DNA of 37,463 bases, from the NCBI GenBank assembly GCA_030147845.1, contig JASBUN010000007.1, forward strand, positions 1 to 37,463, given 5' to 3'. The stretch comes from Gammaproteobacteria bacterium (GTDB lineage Bacteria; Pseudomonadota; Gammaproteobacteria; JASBUN01). The position numbers were made by a program, and so were the translations under genes. Below the pieces are notes generated by a model. It did no database searches. It had not been told where the DNA came from and saw only the letters and a list, made by a program, of their open reading frames with translations. Shown here one piece after another: positions 16,108 to 24,265 of this stretch (position 1 is the stretch's first letter; every line of letters begins with the position of its first letter).

Positions 16108-17180
16108 ATGTTATCGTGGGCTGGTTCAAACGCAGTTTTTCCGACCCACAGGTCGTTATTTTAACGATCTTTCTGATTGGCGGAATCGCCGTTATTTTAT
16201 TATTCGGCAATATGCTGGCGCCGCTCATCGCCAGCATTATCATCGCCTATCTTCTCGAAGGGCTGGTGAAGCGGTTGCAGCGCCTGGGTACGCGGCGCAT
16301 GTTCGCGGTGATCGTAGTGTTCTCGGCGTTCGTGGCGCTGTTGCTCTACGTCATACTTGGGCTGCTTCCGGTCCTGTCACAACAGATTTCGGAATTGGTA
16401 AAGCAGCTGCAGAATATGTCAGGCAAGGGTCAAGATCTCCTATTGCGCTTGCCTTACATGTACCCGGATTTTATTACCCAGCAACAAATCACGGACGTGA
16501 TGGCGGGGCTGAAGAAGGAACTGTCGGCGATGGGGCAACATGTATTGTCGTTGTCGCTGAGTTCGGTGGTCGGTCTGATCACCGCCGGTATTTATTTGGT
16601 GCTGGTGCCGATGTTGGTGTTTTTTCTACTCAAGGACAAAGACAAGATCTTTAGTTGGATGGGTACCTTCACGCCGAAGGCGATGGGGCTGACGAGCGAG
16701 GTTTGGCACGACGTCGATCATCAAATTGGCAACTATGTGCGCGGCAAGGTGCTGGAGATTTTTATCGTCTGGGTGGCTACATTCGTGACTTTCTATTTCA
16801 TGAAAATGCCGTTTGCCATGTTGTTGGGTTTTCTCGTTGGTTTGTCGGTCGTGGTGCCGTATATTGGCGCGGTGGTGGTGACTATACCCGTGGTCTTGAT
16901 AGCCTATTTTCACTGGGGCTGGAGTCCGGAACTGGCCTATTTGCTGACTGCCTATCTCATCATTCAAGCTATCGACGGCAGCGTTATCGTGCCGTTGCTG
17001 TTCTCCGAGGTCGTCAATTTACATCCCATCGCGATCATCGCCGCCATTCTGGTGTTTGGCGGTCTCTGGGGATTTTGGGGAGTGTTCTTCGCTATTCCGC
17101 TGGCTAGCGTGGTGAAAGCGGTGTTGAATGCGCGGCCACGGACGGTGGTGGAGGAGCCGCCCAGCGGCGTGATTACTTGA
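16104..17180 (+). CDS. PerM/AI-2E-family membrane protein
   Basis: The 358-residue protein is a polytopic membrane protein of the AI-2E transporter (PerM/YdiK/TqsA) family. It has paired N-terminal membrane spans (about 18-50), another span near 64-85, a soluble amphipathic middle (90-150), and the conserved C-terminal cluster with FFLLKDKDKIF, VPYIGAVVVTIPVVLIAY and the HPIAIIAAILVFGGLWGFWGVFFAIP motif. Family members export small molecules or act as sodium/proton antiporters; the substrate is unknown here. The start is GTG, overlapping the upstream gene by 4 bp, with GAGGAAC as the ribosome site. Confidence 0.88.
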   Translation: MNVIVGWFKRSFSDPQVVILTIFLIGGIAVILLFGNMLAPLIASIIIAYLLEGLVKRLQRLGTRRMFAVIVVFSAFVALLLYVILGLLPVLSQQISELVKQLQNMSGKGQDLLLRLPYMYPDFITQQQITDVMAGLKKELSAMGQHVLSLSLSSVVGLITAGIYLVLVPMLVFFLLKDKDKIFSWMGTFTPKAMGLTSEVWHDVDHQIGNYVRGKVLEIFIVWVATFVTFYFMKMPFAMLLGFLVGLSVVVPYIGAVVVTIPVVLIAYFHWGWSPELAYLLTAYLIIQAIDGSVIVPLLFSEVVNLHPIAIIAAILVFGGLWGFWGVFFAIPLASVVKAVLNARPRTVVEEPPSGVIT

Positions 17181-17233
17181 GACCCGCGGGATGTGTCTCA
17201 CGATCCAATTTCGTGTTTCGGTAAACCCGGGTC

Positions 17234-17272
17234 GAGCCGCTGAATCAGTATGACTGTATTCGGATGCGGCTC
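17234..17272. terminator. interrupted hairpin between convergent genes
   Basis: GAGCCGC (17234-17240) pairs with GCGGCTC (17266-17272), and inner GAATCAG pairs with CTG-T-ATTC. It lies between the convergent perM-like and phoH-like genes. There is no T-tract, so termination is only plausible. Confidence 0.35.
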
Positions 17273-17302
17273 AGCCTGTCAGGTCGAATTTATCCGCGTT
17301 CG

Positions 17303-18715
17303 TTAGAGCTTCTGTGAAGCATAATCGGCGAGTCGCGATCGTTCACCTCTTTGCAAGGTGATATGACCGCTATGTTCCCACTCTTTAAAGTGGTCAACGA
17401 CGTAGGTGAGGCCGGAGCTGGTTTCGGTTAGATAGGGGGTGTCGATTTGCGCCACGTTGCCCAGGCATACGACCTTGGTGCCGGGGCCGGCGCGTGTCAC
17501 TAAGGCCTTCATCTGCTTTGCGGTCAGGTTCTGTGCTTCGTCGACGATGATATATTTGTTGAGGAACGTCCTGCCGCGCATAAAGTTGAGTGAGCGGATC
17601 TTGATGCGGTTGTGGAGCAAGTCGTTGGTGGCCGCACGTCCCCAGGCGCCGCCGCTTTCGGTCTGGGTAAGTACCTCAAGGTTGTCCATCAGCGCACCCA
17701 TCCAAGGCGTCATTTTTTCTTCTTCCGTACCGGGTAGAAAGCCGATGTCTTCACCTAATGGCACGGTGACACGGGTCATGATAATTTCTTGGTAACGACT
17801 TTCTTCGAGGGTCTGTACCAATCCTGCCGCCAACGTAAGCAGCGTCTTGCCGGTGCCGGCCATTCCCAGCAGGGTAACGAAATCGATATCCGGATTCATT
17901 AACAAATTCAGCGCATAGTTTTGTTCGCGATTGCGGGCACTGATGCCCCAAACGGTACGGCGCGGCTGCGAGTAGTCTTCCGCCAGTTCGACGACGGCGC
18001 GTTCATCTTCGAGTCGGCAAACTCTGGCGTTAAAGTCGCCAGACGGTGTGAAGATAAACAAGTTGGGTAACCACTGCTGCACATCGGGCCCGGTGATACG
18101 GTAGAAGGTGCGACCGTCTTCCTTCCATGACTCCATGTCCTTGCTGTGTCGATCCCAAAAATCTTCGGGCAGTTCGCTTGCGCCGCGATACAGCAGATCG
18201 ACGTCATCCAAGACTTGGTCATTAAAATAATCTTCGGCATGTATGCCCAGTACATGAGCTTTGATACGCAGATTGATGTCTTTGGATATGAGCGTAATCG
18301 CGGTATCCGGGTGGTCCTGCTGCAGCGCGATTGCGGTGCCAAGCAGGTTGTTGTCCGGCGTCGTTCCCGGTAATCCGCTCGGCAGCGCGGCGACTAAATT
18401 TCTGGTCTGAAAAAATAACCGCCCTTGGGTTTGCGGGAACTCCGCGGAAACGCTGGCCGGCGCGGCTAGCGGCAGGCCTTTGGCGATGTCGGCGGCGCCG
18501 GCGCGTGACATGAGTTCATCGAGAAACCGGCTGACTTGGCGCACATTGCGCGCGACCTCAGTCAACCCCTTCTTGCCGCGATCGAGTTCCTCCAACACCA
18601 CCATCGGCAAGAACACGTCGTGCTCTTGAAAGCGAAAAATGGCCGTCGGATCGTGCATCAGGACATTGGTGTCGAGGACCAGCAACCGCTTTCCGCTGAT
18701 TTCTCTGCGTATCAT
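17303..18715 (-). CDS. PIN-PhoH fusion protein (PhoH2 type)
   Basis: The 470-residue protein joins an N-terminal PIN nuclease domain (LVLDTNVLMHDPTAIFRF from residue 12, with acidic residues continuing to about 155) to a C-terminal PhoH ATPase. The Walker A is GMAGTGKT (about 281-288) and the Walker B is IIVDEAQNLT (about 388-397). PhoH2 proteins are described as RNA helicases/ribonucleases. This is distinct from YbeZ, which has no PIN domain. It is the last gene of a minus-strand run GalT-like, gcvR, bcp, phoH with short gaps (43 bp after bcp), so it may be co-transcribed. The ribosome site is weak. Confidence 0.92.
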   Translation of the reverse strand: MIRREISGKRLLVLDTNVLMHDPTAIFRFQEHDVFLPMVVLEELDRGKKGLTEVARNVRQVSRFLDELMSRAGAADIAKGLPLAAPASVSAEFPQTQGRLFFQTRNLVAALPSGLPGTTPDNNLLGTAIALQQDHPDTAITLISKDINLRIKAHVLGIHAEDYFNDQVLDDVDLLYRGASELPEDFWDRHSKDMESWKEDGRTFYRITGPDVQQWLPNLFIFTPSGDFNARVCRLEDERAVVELAEDYSQPRRTVWGISARNREQNYALNLLMNPDIDFVTLLGMAGTGKTLLTLAAGLVQTLEESRYQEIIMTRVTVPLGEDIGFLPGTEEEKMTPWMGALMDNLEVLTQTESGGAWGRAATNDLLHNRIKIRSLNFMRGRTFLNKYIIVDEAQNLTAKQMKALVTRAGPGTKVVCLGNVAQIDTPYLTETSSGLTYVVDHFKEWEHSGHITLQRGERSRLADYASQKL

Positions 18716-18758
18716 GAAACTATATCTCGCTGAAGTGGCGCCGCCGAGCGGCTAGCGC

Positions 18759-19226
18759 CTATAGGTCGCGGAGAGCAGCTAAAACGTCGTCGACGTGACC
18801 GTCCACTTTTACTTTGCGCCATTCTCGGCGCAGTTTACCGCTGCTGTCGATTAGAAACGTACTGCGCTCGATTCCTAGCGCCTGCTTGCCGTACATATTT
18901 TTCATCTTGATGACGTCGAACAGCTTGCAAACCACCTCGTTTTTGTCGGAGAGCAGATCGAAGTTAAAATTTTCGCTCGCCTTGAATTTCTCATGCGATT
19001 CGATTCCATCGCGCGAGATGCCGAGCACGACGGTATTGTATTGTTTGAGTTTGGGCGCGTTGTCGCGGAAATCCTGTCCCTCGCGCGTACAGCCCGGAGT
19101 GCTGTCTTTTGGATAGAAGTACAGTACGACGTTGTGGCCGCGGAGTTCCGATAGGCGAACCTGCTTCTCGCCGGTGGCCGGGAGTTCGAAATCTGGTACT
19201 TTTTTTCCGATGGTGATCTGTTGCAT
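18759..19226 (-). CDS. bcp: Bcp/PrxQ-type thiol peroxidase
   Basis: This peroxiredoxin reduces hydrogen peroxide and organic peroxides in the cytoplasm. The 155-residue product, from ATG 19226 (CAGGAAA 9 nt upstream; an earlier ATG at 19247 is less likely), has the thioredoxin-like fold with the peroxidatic motif STPGCTREGQDFRD (C46). The resolving cysteine usually five residues later in E. coli Bcp (C50) is replaced by Q51. C100 (NEVVCKLFDV) remains and could resolve the sulfenic acid. It lies downstream of gcvR, as in E. coli. Confidence 0.93.
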   Translation of the reverse strand: MQQITIGKKVPDFELPATGEKQVRLSELRGHNVVLYFYPKDSTPGCTREGQDFRDNAPKLKQYNTVVLGISRDGIESHEKFKASENFNFDLLSDKNEVVCKLFDVIKMKNMYGKQALGIERSTFLIDSSGKLRREWRKVKVDGHVDDVLAALRDL

Positions 19227-19279
19227 GGCAGATTTCCTGATACTCATTGCTCGGCTGCGGTCGCCGATGCGGCGGTTGG

Positions 19280-19813
19280 TCAGCCTTTGAGGGGCTCCAG
19301 CACGCCGTCGAGATTGCGCTCATCGCAGAAATCCATGAACGCCTCGCGCAGGTCGGCGATATGGAGATCGCTCGGCACGCCAACTTCCATATGCACGGAA
19401 AACATCGGCGTACCCGTATGCGCGGCCCGGTAGCTGGAGGTTTGCAGTTCCTCGATATTGATGTGACGCGAAGAGAAAAAATGCGCCAGGTTGTAAACGA
19501 TGCCGGGATGATCCAAGGCAATGACGTCGGCCGCATAGGGCATCAAATTTTGTGTGCTGCGGCGTTGTTCCGTGCGTTTGGCCACAATGGTCATGCCCAA
19601 CTTGTCTTGCAATCCGGGCAACAGCGACTCAAGCTTGGCGACCGTGTTCCAGTTGCCGGTGACCAACAGAATGATGGCGAACTCACCGCCCAGCACGGCC
19701 ATGCGGCTATCGGCAATATTGCAGCCGCATTCCAGTACGGCCTCCGACAGGGTGTTGACGATACCCGGCTTGTCGACGCCGACGGCGGAAATGACAAAGT
19801 TACTGACGCTCAT
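19280..19813 (-). CDS. gcvR: GcvR-like regulator with two ACT domains
   Basis: The 177-residue cytoplasmic protein consists of two ACT domains (about 5-75, with GVDKPGIVNTLSEAVLECGCNIADSRMAVLGGEF, and about 93-170, with ALDHPGIVYNLAHFFSSRHINIEEL). In E. coli GcvR senses glycine and restrains GcvA at the glycine-cleavage operon. It has no DNA-binding domain. The gcvR-bcp order beside dapA resembles the E. coli locus, although here dapA is divergent and a GalT-like gene lies between. Whether it acts on a GcvA partner in this organism is not visible. Confidence 0.9.
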   Translation of the reverse strand: MSVSNFVISAVGVDKPGIVNTLSEAVLECGCNIADSRMAVLGGEFAIILLVTGNWNTVAKLESLLPGLQDKLGMTIVAKRTEQRRSTQNLMPYAADVIALDHPGIVYNLAHFFSSRHINIEELQTSSYRAAHTGTPMFSVHMEVGVPSDLHIADLREAFMDFCDERNLDGVLEPLKG

Positions 19814-19910
19814 ATACAGGGAGACTCCAGGCGAATGGGGCGACTACTTACTAAAAATATCCTATATCGGCCTGCATTGGGCAAATAATTTATCGTGTTT
19901 GCTCCCGCTG

Positions 19911-20990
19911 CTACAGTTTTACCGCCCGCAGAAGCTCGGCGGCGGCTTCCGGGCTGATGGTGTTGACTGCGAGCCCAGAGCCCAGCTCGAAGCCGGTGGG
20001 TATGCTGGTGCGGGGGCAGATCTCCAAATGCCAGTGATAGCTGGGTGTGCAATCGGCAAACTCGTCACTGTGCGGCAACGAATGCAGAAAATAGTTGTAT
20101 TGCGCGCCGCCAATGACGCTGTCGAGCCGCGTCATTGCACGTTTCAGCACGCGCGCGAAATCCTGCAGATCATCATCATCGGCAAGTGGAAACGTGGCTT
20201 GATGCTGTAGCGGAAGAATGTGCATTTCCCATTCGAAGCGGCTGGCGAACGGTTTGATGGCGATGAACCGCTCGCCGCGCTCGATTACATACTGTCCGAC
20301 GTTGATCTTGCGGCGAATTTTGCCGGACTGACGATCATAGATGGTCGCCTCGAAGGTCAGTGCTTCATCGATCAATGAACAAAAAATACAGAGGTGGTGC
20401 TTTTGGAAATAGGTGCGACTGAAATGAACCTCATTATACACGTTTTCCGGGACCACCGGCATGGCAATGATTTGGCTGTGTGTGTGAGCGATACTTGCGC
20501 CCGCAGCCGGGCCGAAGTTCTTAAAGGCGAGAATGTATTTTAAGCGTGGGTCACTGCGATAGAGCTCATCCATGCGCTGACGGTAGGCGCGAAATACGTT
20601 CGCCAAGTGCGCTTCGCTCATCTCGTGTACGGCGATACCGTGTTGGCGATGATCGATGATGACCTCGTGCCGGCCGTAACCGTCGATCGCCTGCTGCAAG
20701 CCGAGCACTAACCCCGCCTGATGACGGTCGTCGCCCAGCACCGGATAGAGATTTTCGACGATACGGATCTGCCAGTCGTCGGCATCGGGATAGGCGGCAA
20801 TGGTCGGCGGCGTCTTGTCTTCATTGCCGAAGCAAAAAGGGCAAGTTTCAACGTGTTTGCGGGTGTCCCGCGGCGCCGGTTCCTCGGCTTTGCGCGGGCG
20901 CATGCCGCGCGCCGTTGCCACCAGCACCGATTCACTGGGGACGACCGGATTGATACGGATTTCGCGGATAGGGGGGGTATCTTCGCTCAT
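19911..20990 (-). CDS. GalT-like nucleotidyltransferase (HIT superfamily)
   Basis: The 359-residue protein belongs to the galactose-1-phosphate uridylyltransferase branch of the HIT superfamily. It has two CxxC zinc motifs (C50-C53 in ETCPFC; LCIFC near 200) and the catalytic HTHSQ (169-173), where the second histidine would carry the nucleotide. Classical GalT has HPHGQ, so the proline is replaced by threonine here. That departure, and the absence of any galactose gene nearby, make another substrate likely. In Thiobacillus the enzyme adenylylsulfate:phosphate adenylyltransferase (APAT) belongs to this superfamily and acts in sulfur oxidation; ADP-glucose phosphorylase is another relative. 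CAGGAG precedes the ATG. It heads the minus-strand run ending in phoH, and a TTGACA (21060-21055) lies upstream. Confidence 0.85.
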   Translation of the reverse strand: MSEDTPPIREIRINPVVPSESVLVATARGMRPRKAEEPAPRDTRKHVETCPFCFGNEDKTPPTIAAYPDADDWQIRIVENLYPVLGDDRHQAGLVLGLQQAIDGYGRHEVIIDHRQHGIAVHEMSEAHLANVFRAYRQRMDELYRSDPRLKYILAFKNFGPAAGASIAHTHSQIIAMPVVPENVYNEVHFSRTYFQKHHLCIFCSLIDEALTFEATIYDRQSGKIRRKINVGQYVIERGERFIAIKPFASRFEWEMHILPLQHQATFPLADDDDLQDFARVLKRAMTRLDSVIGGAQYNYFLHSLPHSDEFADCTPSYHWHLEICPRTSIPTGFELGSGLAVNTISPEAAAELLRAVKL

Positions 20991-21169
20991 GACGGCACTC
21001 CTGAAATTCGTGTCCCTGAGCTTAACGCAGTGATTGCGCGTTCGCGCCTGAATGTGTCAATGCTGCCATAGTCTGCCCTTATCGACATCCTGGACTAAGC
21101 TGCGGCCGTCTTGTCATTGGCACCCGGCCCAAGTACCATTCGAGACTGATTTTCCCTCGGAGAATACGC

Positions 21170-22054
21170 ATGTTCCACGGCAGTATGGTGGCGCTGGTGA
21201 CCCCCATGCGGGACGGGGGCGATCTGGATCAAGAGGCCCTTGAGCGGTTGGTCGAGTTTCACCTCGACAATGGTACCGATGCCATTGTCGCGGTCGGCAC
21301 GACGGGCGAGTCGGCGACCCTGGACGAACACGAACACTGCGAGGTCATCCGCCAAGTGGTGCGGGCCACGCGCGGCCGCGCTCCGGTCATTGCCGGGACC
21401 GGCGCCAACTCCACCCGTGAGGCTATCGAGCTGACCCGCTGCGCCATGCAGGCGGGCGCCGATGCTTGCCTGTTGGTGACGCCATATTACAACAAGCCGA
21501 CTCAGGAAGGTTTGTATCTGCATCACAAGGCCGTAGCTGAGGCGGTTCCGATCCCTCAAATTTTATATAACGTGCCCGGGCGCAGTGCCTGCGACATGCT
21601 GCCCGAAACCGTCGAGCGTCTGGCGTCCGTTTCCAATATCGTCGGCATAAAGGAGGCTACTGGCGATGTCGCGCGGGTGCGTGACATATTGGCGCGTTGC
21701 GGCGAGCGCATGGATGTCTACAGCGGTGACGACGCCACTGCGCTGGAAGCGATGTTCGCCGGCGCCAAGGGCGTGATCTCAGTGACTGCCAACGTTGCGC
21801 CGCGCGGCATGCACGACCTATGTGTGGCGGCACTGGCCGGAAACCGGCAACAAGCCCAGGCGATCGACGATGGGCTGCAGGTGCTGCACAAGGAGCTGTT
21901 TCTGGAGTCAAATCCTATCCCAGTGAAGTGGTCTCTCTATGCCATGGGACTGATACCCGCCGGCATACGGCTGCCCCTCACCGTGCTTGCAGAGCGGTAT
22001 CATGATGCGATGCGCCGGGCTCTGAGCCAGGCGGGTGTATCGGTAGAACGATAA
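21170..22054 (+). CDS. dapA: 4-hydroxy-tetrahydrodipicolinate synthase
   Basis: DapA condenses pyruvate with aspartate semialdehyde in the first committed step of lysine and diaminopimelate synthesis. The 294-residue product has all family marks: GTTGES (43-48), YNVPGRS (Tyr133, Arg138) and the Schiff-base lysine K161 in GIKEATGD. TCGGAG precedes the ATG. bamC starts 14 bp after its stop, the usual gammaproteobacterial dapA-bamC pairing. Confidence 0.97.
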   Translation: MFHGSMVALVTPMRDGGDLDQEALERLVEFHLDNGTDAIVAVGTTGESATLDEHEHCEVIRQVVRATRGRAPVIAGTGANSTREAIELTRCAMQAGADACLLVTPYYNKPTQEGLYLHHKAVAEAVPIPQILYNVPGRSACDMLPETVERLASVSNIVGIKEATGDVARVRDILARCGERMDVYSGDDATALEAMFAGAKGVISVTANVAPRGMHDLCVAALAGNRQQAQAIDDGLQVLHKELFLESNPIPVKWSLYAMGLIPAGIRLPLTVLAERYHDAMRRALSQAGVSVER

Positions 22055-22068
22055 CTCAGGTGAATTAC

Positions 22069-23220
22069 ATGCGATTTTCCTTCCCGATAGCGCGCGCGGC
22101 GGTGGTTGTGGCCGCGCTCCTGGTGATGTCCGGCTGTTCATGGTTCGGTGGCAAGTCATCGGATACTTCCGCCGAATACAAAAATAGCGGACAGACTCGT
22201 CCGCTGGATGTGCCGCCTGGTCTAACCAGGCCCAGCCAGGACGAATCCCTGTCCATGCCCGAGGCGGGCTCGTCGGGGACGGCGGTTTACTCGCAGTACG
22301 CCGACCAGCGGCGCCGCGCGCCCGCAAACGCCGGTCCGACCGTGCTGCCGCCGCAACCGGGTGTGCGGGTGGAGCACGATGGCGATAAATATTGGCTGGT
22401 GATTCAGGGTGATGCCGACCAGGTTTGGCCGAAGATACGCGATTTCTGGCTGCAGAACGGATACCTGCTGTCCTTGGATAATCCTACCATCGGTATCATG
22501 GAGACCGACTGGGCCGAAAAACATGCTGACGTTCAGCAAGGTGTAGTACGCTCGTTTTTGAACAAGGCGCTCGACGCCGTGTCCTCGTCCGGTGTGCGTA
22601 ACAAATTCCGTGTACGCCTCGAACGCGGTGATAAACCCAATACTACTGAGCTGTATTTGACCGAATACGGCATGGAAGAGACCGTCGAGGGGCCATACTC
22701 TGCGGCGGCGGAGGGTAGTGTTTGGCGTCCGCGGCCGGAAAATCACGAACTGGAAATCGAGATGCTGCGCCGCATCATGGTCTCTCTCGGGGCGACCAAG
22801 GAACATGCCAAGCGAGCGATCGCCAAGGCGCAACCGGCCGCCACGCTCGGCGTCAGCATGGTCGCCGGCAACGGTGGCGCTCCCGCGCTATTAGTGGACG
22901 AATCGTTCTCGCGTGCATGGCGTGTCACCGGATTGGCGCTTGATCAAATCGGTTTTACCGTGCGTGACCGTGATCGGGCGCGCGGTATTTACTTTGTGCG
23001 CTACGAAGACCCCGACAAAACCCCGCGCAAAGAAAGCTTCCTGTCGAAACTGGCGTTCTGGAAGAGCAGTCCCAAGCCGGTCTCCGACCTCTATCAGGTG
23101 CTGCTGAAAAGTGAAGCTGCGCGAACAAGGATTACGGTGCAGGATAAGGATGGCAAACCCGATACCAGTGGTACCGGCAAACGCATTCTGACCTTATTAC
23201 AGGAGCAATTGCGCAAATAG
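22069..23220 (+). CDS. bamC: BamC, outer-membrane assembly lipoprotein
   Basis: BamC is a lipoprotein accessory subunit of the BAM complex that inserts outer-membrane barrels. The start at ATG 22069 has AGGTGA directly upstream, giving a 383-residue precursor with lipobox LVMSGC (lipidated C23). An Asp/Ser/Pro-rich flexible segment follows (about 30-95), then two helix-grip domains, including GDADQVWPKIRDFWLQNGY and VDESFSRAWRVTGLALDQIGFTVRDRDRARGIYFVRYEDP. A GTG 9 bp earlier is in frame but overlaps the ribosome site. It is coupled to dapA. Confidence 0.94.
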   Translation: MRFSFPIARAAVVVAALLVMSGCSWFGGKSSDTSAEYKNSGQTRPLDVPPGLTRPSQDESLSMPEAGSSGTAVYSQYADQRRRAPANAGPTVLPPQPGVRVEHDGDKYWLVIQGDADQVWPKIRDFWLQNGYLLSLDNPTIGIMETDWAEKHADVQQGVVRSFLNKALDAVSSSGVRNKFRVRLERGDKPNTTELYLTEYGMEETVEGPYSAAAEGSVWRPRPENHELEIEMLRRIMVSLGATKEHAKRAIAKAQPAATLGVSMVAGNGGAPALLVDESFSRAWRVTGLALDQIGFTVRDRDRARGIYFVRYEDPDKTPRKESFLSKLAFWKSSPKPVSDLYQVLLKSEAARTRITVQDKDGKPDTSGTGKRILTLLQEQLRK

Positions 23221-23269
23221 GCGCTGCGTGTGGCAACCATAGTCAAACTTCGACGTTGGATTTAAGCGC

Positions 23270-24028
23270 TTGCGTTTCGCCTGTTTAGGTAGTGGCAGCC
23301 GCGGTAATGCTACCTTAGTACAAACCGGTTCGACGACCGTACTGGTGGATTGCGGATTTTCCACGCTGGAGATCGAACGGCGTTTGGCGCGCATCGGATG
23401 TAGCGCAGATGCGATCGCCGCAATTCTGGTCACGCACGAGCACAGCGATCACGTCGCCGGAGTCGAACGCCTGGCGCGCAAATACGGTATTGCCGTGTGG
23501 GCGACGCCGGGCACGGCGCAGCAGCGCTTGCAAGGCGTCAGCCATTTGCAGCCGTTCAGTTGCCACGAGCCGTTCGCCATCGGTGATCTGACTATCCAAC
23601 CGTTTCCCGTACCTCACGATGCCCAGGAACCGTGCCAGTTCGTATTCGGCGATGGCGCCCGGCGAGTCGCGTTACTGACCGATACCGGCTCGATCACACC
23701 ACATATCGAAGCAACTCTCAGCGGTGTCGACGCGCTCATGTTGGAATGTAATCATGACGCGCAAATGTTGGACCGTAGCCGTTATTCGCAGGCGCTTAAG
23801 CGCCGTGTCGGCGGCGCCTTCGGTCATCTCAGCAACGATCAATCGGCCGAATTCCTGGCCCGCATGGATCTGACCGGCTTACAGCACCTGGTGGCTATGC
23901 ACCTGAGCGAGCAGAATAATACGGTTGAACGGGTGCGAACGACCCTCGACGCTATGCTCGGCTGCGGGCCTGACTGGCCGGCGGTGGCGGACCAGGAAGG
24001 CGGATTGGACTGGCGCGTGCTGCGCTGA
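23270..24028 (+). CDS. MBL-fold metallo-hydrolase (YycJ/WalJ-like)
   Basis: The 252-residue cytoplasmic protein has a metallo-beta-lactamase fold with THEHSDH (residues 55-61) as the main metal motif, preceded by LGSGSRGNATLVQTG and VDCGFS, which are typical of the YycJ group. Later ligands are visible in PVPHDAQEP, LTDTGS and MHLSEQNN. The start is TTG; the N-terminal sequence LRFACLGSGSRGN fits the family beginning exactly. The ribosome site is weak. Members are linked to DNA or cell-wall processes in other bacteria, but the substrate is unknown. It follows bamC by 49 bp. Confidence 0.88.
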   Translation: MRFACLGSGSRGNATLVQTGSTTVLVDCGFSTLEIERRLARIGCSADAIAAILVTHEHSDHVAGVERLARKYGIAVWATPGTAQQRLQGVSHLQPFSCHEPFAIGDLTIQPFPVPHDAQEPCQFVFGDGARRVALLTDTGSITPHIEATLSGVDALMLECNHDAQMLDRSRYSQALKRRVGGAFGHLSNDQSAEFLARMDLTGLQHLVAMHLSEQNNTVERVRTTLDAMLGCGPDWPAVADQEGGLDWRVLR

Positions 24029-24083
24029 GTTCGGCTACTGCCTCGTCTCCCTTCCTCTGCAGTATTTTAATTCCTTTTAAATA

Positions 24084-24110
24084 TAAACGTTTTTGGTTTG
24101 TGGCGGACCA
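24084..24110 (+). promoter_or_regulatory. weak sigma-28-like promoter for the second chemoreceptor
   Basis: TAAA (24084-24087), 15 nt, then GCGGACCA (24103-24110) has correct spacing but only 5 of 8 at the -10. It gains some weight from lying upstream of a chemotaxis gene. Confidence 0.3.
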
Positions 24111-24166
24111 CAGCGGTCGGCGCCTGACGCCTGGCCGTTCAAGTTTTGGCCCTGCGGGACGACAAA

Positions 24167-24206
24167 TAGGAGGCAGTACCCAATGGTAGGAGGCAGTACC
24201 CAATGG
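24167..24206. repeat. tandem duplication of a 20-bp unit
   Basis: Two exact, adjacent copies of a 20-bp unit (24167-24186 and 24187-24206), each beginning TAGGAGGCAG and ending CCCAATGG. Each unit carries a full AGGAGG ribosome site, and each AGGAGG is placed 9 nt before an ATG. Confidence 0.95.
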
Positions 24207-24265
24207 GCCGGATGACCTGCGCCGAGTCCCGGAAAAATTACCAGTACAGGGAATATTCAGCATGA
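24203..24265 (+). CDS. possible leader ORF coupled to the chemoreceptor
   Basis: The second copy of the 20-bp duplication provides AGGAGG (24188-24193) 9 nt before ATG 24203. This opens a 20-codon frame ([11 protein letters not shown]...) whose TGA overlaps the chemoreceptor ATG by 4 bp (ATGA, 24262-24265). The first copy likewise opens a 10-codon frame, [10 protein letters not shown] (24183-24215). The chemoreceptor's own ribosome site (CAGGGA) is modest, so coupling could supply its ribosomes. Translation is not shown. Confidence 0.4.
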   Translation: MGRMTCAESRKNYQYREYSA

